A stretch of 37,890 nt of DNA, from contig LFRZ01000082.1 in NCBI GenBank assembly GCA_001513025.1, positions 110,181-148,070 on the forward strand, read 5' to 3'. Below are positions 29,560 to 37,890 of this stretch, piece by piece. Under the pieces are notes generated by a model. The model was given only the letters and a program-made list of their open reading frames with translations, had not been told where the DNA came from and made no database searches. The stretch is from Gammaproteobacteria bacterium DTU037 (GTDB lineage Bacteria; Pseudomonadota; Gammaproteobacteria; Pseudomonadales; Pseudomonadaceae). Every line of letters begins with the position of its first letter. Position 1 is the stretch's first letter. Position numbers and translations under genes: made by a program.

Positions 29560-29919
29560 TGCTTAATGCTCTGTGCGGTAAGGGGTGGGTTGTGCTGTGG
29601 CGGCTAGCGTCCAATCGCGGCTCAATCGTCGAAGCTCACGGCGGGTCACTGCCATTTGACTGCACGAGCCAGCGGTGTGCCGTCAGTCAGTTGCCCCAGT
29701 GGCTGATACCAGTGCTGGCGCACACTGTAGCGCCGCTCTATTCGATCGTCTAATAAAGTTGCACATAATAGCAGGCTGTTGCCTTAGAGCGGTGAGCTTT
29801 AGACCGGCGATAGCGCCAATCGGCGGTTCATTCTTGGTTTGACCTGTGTAAACTGCGCAGCTTAAAAGCACGGCGCAATCGAGTCTGTGCAAAAAATTTA
29901 TAATCTGATTGGGGCGGTT
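29560..29919. other. Gap between VF530 gene and antiporter; only tiny open frames
   Basis: A 360-bp stretch. On the minus strand a 28-codon frame (29563-29649, GTG start, MTRRELRRLSRDWTLAATAQ at its N-terminus) is preceded, with GTGA overlap, by a 45-codon start-less frame (29646-29783, containing RRYSVRQHWYQPLGQLTDG). The protein-like composition suggests a decayed or very small gene upstream of VF530, but I recognise no family. No promoter could be assigned for the antiporter gene. Confidence 0.3.
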
Positions 29920-31239
29920 ATGAACGCAGTTGTTGTTGCGGTAGCGTTAATGCTGGTGCTGAGTTTGCTACGTGTGCATGTGGTCGTGTCGTTAATTATT
30001 GGCGCGGTGGCCGGAGGTTTGCTCGGAGGCTTGGGTATTGAAAGCACCTTAGCAGCGTTTCATAAAGGCTTGGGTGGGGGCGCAACAGTGGCGCTGTCCT
30101 ATGCCTTGCTGGGTGCGTTTGCGGTGGCTATCAGTAAGTCGGGTATCGCCAATCTGCTGGCTGAAAAAATCCTGAGCATGATTGGACAGCAGCAAGGTAA
30201 AGGCACTGAAATGGTCAAGTGGATGTTGATCATGCTGTTGTTGGTTGCGGCGATTTCCTCGCAAAATATCTTGCCAATCCATATTGCCTTTATCCCTTTG
30301 CTGGTGCCGCCGTTACTCTATGTGATGGGCCGCTTGCAACTGGATCGCCGCTTAGTTGCTTGTGTGCTGACCTTTGGTTTGATCACCCCCTATATGTTTT
30401 TACCTGTGGGTTTTGGTGGTATTTATCTGAAGGAGATCTTGTTGGCTAACGTGGCTAAAGGTGGTGTCGATGTCACAGGTCTAAGTGTGATGCAGGCGAT
30501 GATGATTCCCGCTGCTGGCATGCTGTTTGGCCTGCTGGTTGCGATCTTATTTAGCTACCGTAAAAAGCGCACGTACCAGACGGTTGCCGCTGGGCAGGTT
30601 GGTTCAGCCAGTAGCGATTACAACCCTAGAAGTTTAATCGCCGCTGCCGCTGCTGTGGTTGCCGCTTTTGTCGTGCAACTCTGGCTTGACTCGATGATTA
30701 TGGGTGCGTTGCTTGGCTTTGTGGTGTTTTCTATATCCGGTGTGGTGCGCTGGAAAGAGACGGATGGTTTGTTCACTGATGGTATGAAAATGATGGCCAT
30801 GATCGGTTTTATTATGATCGCCGCCTCAGGCTTTGCTGAAGTGATGCGTGAAACTGGGCAGATCAAAACCTTGGTCGATTCATCAGTCGAGATTATTGGT
30901 GACAGCAAGGCAACCGGTGCGCTCTTAATGCTCCTAGTGGGACTGTTGATTACTTTGGGGATTGGCTCATCTTTTTCTACTGTACCTATTATTGCCGCTA
31001 TTTTTGTGCCATTAGCCATGCAATTGGGCTTTAGTCCCTTGGCTATTCTAAGTATTGTGGGTACCGCGGGTGCTTTGGGTGATGCGGGTTCACCCGCCTC
31101 AGATTCAACCCTTGGCCCAACCTCAGGTTTGAATATGGACGGTCAGCACAGCCATATTTGGGACACTGTAGTGCCGACCTTTATTCACTATAATTTGCCT
31201 TTATTGGTCTTTGGTTGGGCGGCGGCGATGCTACTGTGA
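29920..31239 (+). CDS. Na+/H+ antiporter family protein (YuiF/NhaC-like)
   Basis: A 439-residue protein with about 11-12 hydrophobic segments from the ATG at 29920 (GGGGCGG upstream; a GTG at 29887 is the other start). The N-terminus fits the Na_H_antiport_2 domain ([51 protein letters not shown]). The C-terminal half has [19 protein letters not shown], a signature of this antiporter group, with acidic and Ser/Thr residues in a membrane setting. Some relatives are histidine or other amino acid permeases, so the substrate is not certain. It starts the plus-strand run leading to the ATPase-PIN-ligase cassette and the N-ATPase. Confidence 0.78.
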   Translation: MNAVVVAVALMLVLSLLRVHVVVSLIIGAVAGGLLGGLGIESTLAAFHKGLGGGATVALSYALLGAFAVAISKSGIANLLAEKILSMIGQQQGKGTEMVKWMLIMLLLVAAISSQNILPIHIAFIPLLVPPLLYVMGRLQLDRRLVACVLTFGLITPYMFLPVGFGGIYLKEILLANVAKGGVDVTGLSVMQAMMIPAAGMLFGLLVAILFSYRKKRTYQTVAAGQVGSASSDYNPRSLIAAAAAVVAAFVVQLWLDSMIMGALLGFVVFSISGVVRWKETDGLFTDGMKMMAMIGFIMIAASGFAEVMRETGQIKTLVDSSVEIIGDSKATGALLMLLVGLLITLGIGSSFSTVPIIAAIFVPLAMQLGFSPLAILSIVGTAGALGDAGSPASDSTLGPTSGLNMDGQHSHIWDTVVPTFIHYNLPLLVFGWAAAMLL

Positions 31240-31280
31240 TATGAGTAGTTTAAAATATTGTCAAAAGGAGCGCTGAATCG

Positions 31281-32651
31281 ATGTTGACGCATTGGCGGAT
31301 CAAAAACTTTAAAGCGTGGCAGGATACTGGGCCAATAAAGTTGGCACCGCTGACTGTTTTTTTTGGCGAGAATAGTGCCGGTAAAAGCAGTTTAGGCCAG
31401 CTGTTATTAGCACTTAAGCAAAGTGCAGAGGCTGATGTGATGCAGCAGCCCTTGGATTTTGGTGATGCCCACAGCTTGATTGATTTAGGCACTTTTGCAC
31501 AGAATTTGCATCAAGGCCAACTGAGCGAGCCACTACAATTTGAGTTGCAATGGCGTTTGGCGCAAGTGTTAGCTTTGCGCGGTATTGGCGAGCAAGAACA
31601 GGTGCTGATTGATGAGCTGCGGTTAGAGGTTAGCCTGCTAGCGGATCAAGCGCAGCAAGCACAGGTTGAGTCCATCTGTTACCGCGGGTATCAGCACAGG
31701 CAAGAGCTGTTTAGCGTTTCTTATTGCAGCGCTCAAGGTGCTGAGTTGCAGGTGCAAATCCATCAGCCGCAAGCCGATCATTACAGCATTGCCTTGACCG
31801 ATGCTGGCTGTGCACCGCGATTCTATCAATTAGCCATGACTGAGCAACTTGATGCGCCTTTTCTTGCAGTCTTAGCGGTACAAACGCAAAGCCTGTTAGC
31901 TGATTTTCATGGGTTAGCGGCGTTACGGGCAGCGCCACAGCGTCGTTATTCTTGGGCGGGAGAAGCGCCTACAGGGGTGGGCCGTGCCGGTGAGTCTACT
32001 GTGGCAGCAGTATTGGCGGCGAGCGCTGAGCAGCGCATGTTGCAGTTTGCCGCGCAGCAGCCTGAACAGCCCTTTGCCCAAGGTATTGCTTATTGGTTAC
32101 AGCAAATGGGCGTGGCCAGTGACTTTTCTATTTGTCCCGCGCCGAGCGATGCGGATGACTATCAGGTGCTGCTTAAAAATCATGCTGATGCCTGTGAGGT
32201 GAATTTAGCCGATCTGGGCTTTGGCGTATCGCAGTTGCTACCCGTAATTGTCCAAGCGTTTTATGCCCAGCCCAACTCAACGGTGTGGTTGGAGCAACCT
32301 GAAATCCATTTGCACTCGCAGGTACAGGCGGGTTTAGCCGATATGTTGATTGCTGCAACTCAAGCACGACAGGCGAGGCAAGCGCGTGATGTACAAATCA
32401 TTGTTGAGAGTCACTCTGAACACTTTCTAAATAGGTTACAAAGACGTATAGCTGAAGGTGTGATGAGTCATGACGATGTGGCGTTGTATTTTTGCAGTCG
32501 TGAAGGTGCAGAGGCAAAAATTGAAGCCTTGGACATTGACACCTACGGTGAAATTTCCAATTGGCCAGAGAATTTATTTGGTGATGAAATGACTGATATT
32601 GCGGCCCGAGCTATGGCCACGGTGCGGCGCAAGCGTCAGCAGAATAACTAG
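31281..32651 (+). CDS. AAA family ATPase, DUF3696 type
   Basis: A 456-residue SMC/OLD-like ATPase without a TOPRIM domain. Walker A is GENSAGKS at 29-36 (in LTVFFGENSAGKSSLGQLL). The signature-like region NLADLGFGVSQLLPVI precedes Walker B VWLEQPEIHLHSQVQ, and the D-loop/switch His is in IIVESHSEHFLNRLQRRI. The C-terminus (EALDIDTYGEISNWPENLFGDE) is a DUF3696 tail. Such ATPases are common in defence modules paired with a nuclease. The ATG at 31281 follows an AAGGAG site; the PIN gene starts 10 bp after its stop, so the two are an operon. The exact role is unknown. Confidence 0.88.
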   Translation: MLTHWRIKNFKAWQDTGPIKLAPLTVFFGENSAGKSSLGQLLLALKQSAEADVMQQPLDFGDAHSLIDLGTFAQNLHQGQLSEPLQFELQWRLAQVLALRGIGEQEQVLIDELRLEVSLLADQAQQAQVESICYRGYQHRQELFSVSYCSAQGAELQVQIHQPQADHYSIALTDAGCAPRFYQLAMTEQLDAPFLAVLAVQTQSLLADFHGLAALRAAPQRRYSWAGEAPTGVGRAGESTVAAVLAASAEQRMLQFAAQQPEQPFAQGIAYWLQQMGVASDFSICPAPSDADDYQVLLKNHADACEVNLADLGFGVSQLLPVIVQAFYAQPNSTVWLEQPEIHLHSQVQAGLADMLIAATQARQARQARDVQIIVESHSEHFLNRLQRRIAEGVMSHDDVALYFCSREGAEAKIEALDIDTYGEISNWPENLFGDEMTDIAARAMATVRRKRQQNN

Positions 32652-32661
32652 GGTTTTGAGC

Positions 32662-33210
32662 ATGCTTAAAGCAGTGATTGATACCAATGTGTTATTAGTG
32701 GCTAATCAACAACATTCTGATGTATCGGCTGAGTGCGTAGCCAGTTGTATTGAACACTTGTTGGCTATACAAAGCACGGGTGTGGTGGTGATTGATGATA
32801 GTTTTATTATCTTGAATGAATATCAAAATAAAACCCGCATTAACCCGCCGCGTGGGGTCGGTGATGTGTTTTTAAAGTGGTTGCTGCGCAATATGGGCAA
32901 TCCTGCACGGGTGGAGATGGTGCAGATTACCCCTACGGATAATGATTGTTTTGCTGAGTTTCCAGATCAAGGGTTGCAGACTGAATTTGATCCGCCGGAT
33001 CGTGTTTTCCCTGCGGTAGCCAATGCACATCCTGATAAGCCGCCGATTTGGCAAGCTGCTGACTGTAAGTGGATTGATTGGTGGCCCGGTTTAGCTGAGC
33101 AGGGTGTTAAAGTTGAGTTTTTATGTGCTGCCGATGCGCAGCGCTTTTATAAAATTAAGTTCCCAAGGCAGCGTCATATTCCAGCCCCTGCCATGCCGGA
33201 GAGTAAATAA
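32662..33210 (+). CDS. PIN-like domain nuclease
   Basis: A 182-residue protein from the ATG at 32662. The start MLKAVIDTNVLLVA has the PIN first acidic residue (Asp7, with Asn9). Further acidic positions in the expected order are Glu53 (IILNEYQNK), Asp113 (PDRVFPAVANAH) and Asp134 or Asp139 (QAADCKWIDWW). PIN domains are Mg-dependent RNases, often toxins. It lies 10 bp after the ATPase gene and is directly abutted by the RNA ligase gene, so all three are probably translated from one mRNA. The family call is by motif only; no close relative is recalled. Confidence 0.72.
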   Translation: MLKAVIDTNVLLVANQQHSDVSAECVASCIEHLLAIQSTGVVVIDDSFIILNEYQNKTRINPPRGVGDVFLKWLLRNMGNPARVEMVQITPTDNDCFAEFPDQGLQTEFDPPDRVFPAVANAHPDKPPIWQAADCKWIDWWPGLAEQGVKVEFLCAADAQRFYKIKFPRQRHIPAPAMPESK

Positions 33211-33912
33211 ATGTCTGATTTTTTTCGTTTTCCCCATACCCCACATATTGATTGGCTTGGCGATGGCATGCCACGTGATGATAAGGTTCTTAATACGGCA
33301 GAGGTCGAGGCCATTTTAGCTCAGCCACTGCGCGTTGAAGAAAAACTCGATGGTGCCAATCTGGGTATCTCGATGCGGGCAAACGGTGAGTTACGTGCAC
33401 AAAACCGCGGCCAATATTTATTAGAGCCCTTTGCTGGACAGTTTTCACGTTTGAACTCTTGGCTGGGGCAGCATAAATATGCCTTAACCGATCATTTACA
33501 CAGTGATTGGATCTTATTTGGTGAATGGTGCGCTGCGCGTCACTCCCTTGATTACGACAATTTGCCCGACTGGTTTGTGGTCTTTGATGTGTATGACCGT
33601 ACTGAGGGCAAGTTCTGGAGCTGTGCGCGGCGTAATGCCTTGGCGGCGAAAATGGGCTTGGCGGTAGTGCCCACCTTGCAGCAAGGACATACCACGCTAG
33701 AAGAGTTGAAAACCTTATTGGATACGGTCAGCAGCCGATACCGTGCCGGTACCCCAGAAGGCATTGTCATGCGTCACGATTCAGAGTTGTGGTGTGAAGC
33801 ACGAGCAAAATTAGTCCGTGCTGATTTTGCACAAACCATTGAAGAACATTGGCGCAGCCGCGCTATTGAGTGGAACGATGTGAGTGTGCCAGGCACTGAG
33901 GACTTTGCATAA
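33211..33912 (+). CDS. ATP-dependent RNA ligase (Rnl-type)
   Basis: A 233-residue nucleotidyltransferase. Motif I EEKLDGANLGIS has the AMP-accepting Lys45. Motif III-like GEWCAARHSLDYD is at 104-116, IIIa VVFDVYD at 123-129, motif IV EGIVMRHD at 183-190 and motif V ARAKLVR at 197-203. This is the core of RNA ligases that seal RNA ends; no extra C-terminal domain is present, so it is a minimal enzyme. The ATG at 33211 follows immediately after the PIN stop. With the upstream PIN nuclease and ATPase it suggests coupled RNA cutting and repair. 69 bp separate it from atpD. Confidence 0.88.
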   Translation: MSDFFRFPHTPHIDWLGDGMPRDDKVLNTAEVEAILAQPLRVEEKLDGANLGISMRANGELRAQNRGQYLLEPFAGQFSRLNSWLGQHKYALTDHLHSDWILFGEWCAARHSLDYDNLPDWFVVFDVYDRTEGKFWSCARRNALAAKMGLAVVPTLQQGHTTLEELKTLLDTVSSRYRAGTPEGIVMRHDSELWCEARAKLVRADFAQTIEEHWRSRAIEWNDVSVPGTEDFA

Positions 33913-35830
<1,918 letters not shown>

Positions 35831-35834
<4 letters not shown>

Positions 35835-36124
35835 GCAAGGATAAAGACCCAGAAGATACCTCAGTTGCGGCGATTCGTCGGCGCGCCGAGCGCATGCAAG
35901 AGACCCGCGATGCGCCCAAATACAGCCCCTTAAGTGGTTTAGGCGTCTTTGGTGTGATTGGTTGGTCGGTGGCTGTGCCTACCGTGGGCGGGGCGTTTTT
36001 AGGCATGTGGTTAAACCGTGTGGCACCACAAAGCTTTTCCTGGCCCATTGCTTTAATTCTCGGCGGTGTGGTGGTGGGCGCGATGGTGGCATGGAATTGG
36101 ATTGATACATCCCGTGGTGAGTAA
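35831..36124 (+). CDS. atpQ: N-ATPase accessory subunit AtpQ
   Basis: A 97-residue protein with a charged N-terminus (EDTSVAAIRRRAERMQETRDAP) and two hydrophobic segments (about residues 40-57 and 66-86). This is the AtpZ/AtpI-like pattern of AtpQ, an N-ATPase-specific protein of uncertain, perhaps Mg/Ca transport or assembly, role. It overlaps atpC by 4 bp. Confidence 0.85.
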
Positions 36125-36166
36125 TAGGGCGCTTCTGCTCAAGCGCAGAGAAAAGGGAGAGCGGCA

Positions 36167-36481
36167 GTGATTGATATCAATAGCAGTGCGATTTTACTGG
36201 GGTTTGCCTTGGGCTTGCCCATGGCGCTGTTGTTTTTTTGGGGGCTCAATTGGGGCATGCGCTTGGCGTTAAACTCAACGCATCCCGGCAGCCTCTTGAT
36301 GCTGAGTTTTTTTCTGCGCTTAGTGGTCTTGCTAGCGGTGGGCTTTGGTTTAACTAAAATAACCGCCACCCTCTGGTCTTTGGCCGGTTATATGTTGGCG
36401 TTTTTGTTGGTTAGAATTTTGGCCGTGATGCGCGCACAAGTGCAGCGCAAAAGCGTGCTAAGCAAAGAGGAGGGCGTATAA
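36167..36481 (+). CDS. atpR: N-ATPase accessory subunit AtpR
   Basis: A 104-residue membrane protein with three hydrophobic segments (about 8-30, 41-61 and 65-85), fitting AtpR, another N-ATPase-specific subunit. The start is GTG at 36167 after an AAGGGAG site. Just upstream, overlapping short inverted repeats (GCGCTT/AAGCGC at 36129-36146 and TCTGC/GCAGA at 36134-36149) could form alternative hairpins. atpB follows directly. Confidence 0.82.
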   Translation: MIDINSSAILLGFALGLPMALLFFWGLNWGMRLALNSTHPGSLLMLSFFLRLVVLLAVGFGLTKITATLWSLAGYMLAFLLVRILAVMRAQVQRKSVLSKEEGV

Positions 36482-37180
36482 ATGCAGCTCAGTCCAGATC
36501 AAAGTATCGTCTTTCATATCGGCCATTGGCCGGTGAATGCCACCATCGTTAATACCTGGATTGTGATGGTATTACTGGTGGGTATTTCCATGCTGGTCAC
36601 GCGCAATTTACGCGCAGACACAGCGCCTGGGCGCTGGCGCAGTGCCTTAGAGTTGATTGTGACCACCATTCAAAGCCAAATTGAAGAAGTCACACGCAGC
36701 GGCGCGCGCCATGTGCTCTATTTTTCCGGCAGCTTGTTTTTATTTATTGCCACGTCCAATGTGCTCACGGTGATTCCAGGCTTTGCGCCGCCCACCTCAT
36801 CGTTATCCACGACAGTGGCGCTGACCTTGTCGGTGCTGGTGGCGATTCCTTTATTTGGTATTGTGAATGGCGGCGTGCGCCAATATCTGCATACATTTAT
36901 TGAGCCCTCGCTGATTATGCTGCCCTTTAATATCATTGGTGAATTCTCGCGCGGTATTTCCTTGGCCATTCGCCTTTATGGCAACGTGATGAGCGGCGCA
37001 GTGATTGCCGCGATTTTGCTGAGTATCGCGCCATTCTTTTTCCCCGTGGTTATGGATATGCTAGGTTTATTAACTGGCTTTATTCAGGCCTATATTTTTG
37101 CCATTTTGGCGACTGTGTATATTTCATCGGCCATGGCCGAGCCGCCTCTCAACACCTCTAAAAAGGATAAAAAATCATGA
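36482..37180 (+). CDS. atpB: N-ATPase a subunit AtpB
   Basis: A 232-residue membrane protein with five to six segments. The essential arginine lies in SLAIRLYGNVMSG, with a preceding PFNIIGEFSR and a C-terminal AYIFAILATVYISSA; it forms the ion channel with the c-ring. It starts directly after the atpR stop and overlaps atpE by 4 bp (ATGA). Confidence 0.93.
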   Translation: MQLSPDQSIVFHIGHWPVNATIVNTWIVMVLLVGISMLVTRNLRADTAPGRWRSALELIVTTIQSQIEEVTRSGARHVLYFSGSLFLFIATSNVLTVIPGFAPPTSSLSTTVALTLSVLVAIPLFGIVNGGVRQYLHTFIEPSLIMLPFNIIGEFSRGISLAIRLYGNVMSGAVIAAILLSIAPFFFPVVMDMLGLLTGFIQAYIFAILATVYISSAMAEPPLNTSKKDKKS

Positions 37181-37455
37181 CTGAACTTGCGCTGATTGCA
37201 GCTATTTCTATTTTTACTGCGGGTTTTACCGTCGCCATTGGCTCGCTTGGCCCTGCCTTAGGTGAAGGACGTGCCGCCGCAGCGGCCATTGCTGCGATTG
37301 CCCAGCAGCCGGATGCCGCACCGACCTTGTCGCGTACCTTGTTTGTCAGCTTGGCGATGATTGAGTCCACGGCCATTTATTGCTTTGTGGTGGCGATGAT
37401 TCTTATTTTTGCTAACCCCTTTTGGGATGCGATGCAGGTCGCAGCAGGAGCTTAG
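37177..37455 (+). CDS. atpE: N-ATPase c subunit AtpE
   Basis: A 92-residue hairpin protein of two membrane helices. Helix 1 carries Glu in GSLGPALGEG, and helix 2 carries the ion-binding Glu in MIESTAIYCFVVAMIL. The Glu-Ser-Thr pattern is the Na+-binding type, and two carboxylates per c subunit are a known N-ATPase trait. The loop is AQQPDA. It indicates a Na+-linked pump, though ion specificity is inferred from motif. Confidence 0.93.
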   Translation: MTELALIAAISIFTAGFTVAIGSLGPALGEGRAAAAAIAAIAQQPDAAPTLSRTLFVSLAMIESTAIYCFVVAMILIFANPFWDAMQVAAGA

Positions 37456-37461
37456 TGCCTT

Positions 37462-37890
37462 ATGTCGATTGATTGGGTCACAGTGCTGGCGCAAATCGCT
37501 AACTTTTTAGTGTTATTGTGGCTGCTCAAACGTTTTCTCTATCGGCCAATTTTGGACGGTATTGATGCCCGTGAAGCGGAAATTGCCAAGCGTATGGCTG
37601 ATGCCGAACAGGCCCAGCAGGCCGCGCAAACGGCGCAAAGCCAGTATGTTAAACAGCGTGCTCAGTTGGTCTCTGATCAGGATGCCTTGCTGGAAAAAGC
37701 CTTGGCCGCCACTGAAGAACAACGCGATGACTTGCTCTCGGCGGCTCGCACTCAGTTGCAGCAAGAGCAGCAGGACTGGCGCAAACACCTTGAACATGAG
37801 CGCCAAGCTTTTAATCAGCGCTTGCAACAAAGTGGTGCGGATGCGCTGCTGCGTCTGACCCGCAAAGCCCTGCATGATTTAGCTGATGCC
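37462..37890 (+). CDS. atpF: N-ATPase b subunit AtpF (cut by the right edge)
   Basis: 143 codons are visible from the ATG at 37462; the gene runs past the window. One N-terminal membrane segment (VTVLAQIANFLVLLWLLKRFLY) leads to a long, charged, Gln-rich helical stretch of coiled-coil type, the peripheral stalk. The start DWVTVLAQIANFLVLLWLLK and YRPI are typical of b subunits. In N-ATPase operons atpA and atpG normally follow. Confidence 0.92.
   Translation, partial: MSIDWVTVLAQIANFLVLLWLLKRFLYRPILDGIDAREAEIAKRMADAEQAQQAAQTAQSQYVKQRAQLVSDQDALLEKALAATEEQRDDLLSAARTQLQQEQQDWRKHLEHERQAFNQRLQQSGADALLRLTRKALHDLADA

Noticed and set aside
29559-29753. 64-codon plus-strand open frame upstream of the antiporter
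   Set aside because: No family match or ribosome site; lies opposite more protein-like minus-strand frames.

Overview
The window looks like chromosome of a Pseudomonadaceae-type gammaproteobacterium. This rests on the close match of GlnA, NtrB/NtrC, NadE, DapF, ArcB/ArcC, CopA/CopB and CopRS to the Pseudomonas versions. Genus and species cannot be read from the sequence. Genes are dense, mostly in long co-directional runs, and no rRNA, tRNA or CRISPR array was seen.

Layout. (1) 1-8513: a copper-resistance region. A minus-strand run reads copA, copB, a cupredoxin, an M23 peptidase, a c-type cytochrome and the start of a P-type Cu ATPase. It is followed by a small DUF2933-like membrane protein (minus strand) and the copRS two-component system (plus strand). 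Three copies of an ATTACA-N4-TGTAAT box lie 100-120 bp upstream of copA, the DUF2933-like gene and copR. (2) 8514-25541: a nitrogen-assimilation block: glnA, ntrB, ntrC, gltB, gltD, an LL-diaminopimelate aminotransferase (dapL), lysA, a decayed IS1182-like element, then amtB and glnK on the minus strand, and the ammonia-dependent NAD synthetase nadE. Sigma-54 type -24/-12 sites precede glnA, gltB and glnK; NtrC-like palindromes precede glnA and gltB. (3) 25542-29340: a partly decaying stretch. dapF carries a one-base frameshift in an A7 tract and arcA is a clear pseudogene, while arcB and arcC are intact. (4) 29341-33912: a VF530-family gene (minus), a Na+/H+ antiporter, and a tight three-gene cassette of a DUF3696-type AAA ATPase, a PIN-like nuclease and an ATP-dependent RNA ligase. 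(5) 33982-37890: the start of an N-ATPase (Na+-type F-ATPase) operon, atpD-C-Q-R-B-E-F, cut by the window end.

How it fits together. NtrBC and GlnK sense nitrogen status. AmtB brings in ammonium, GlnA and GltBD fix it into glutamate, and DapL can use glutamate as amino donor for lysine and cell-wall precursor synthesis, finished by DapF and LysA. CopRS probably controls the copper genes through the shared box. The antiporter and N-ATPase both concern sodium/proton balance.

The best candidate for an undescribed system is the ATPase-PIN-RNA ligase cassette at 31281-33912. It combines an ATPase sensor or motor, a predicted RNase and an RNA-sealing enzyme, a composition expected of an RNA damage-and-repair or defence module. 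That function is inferred from domain content and gene packing only.
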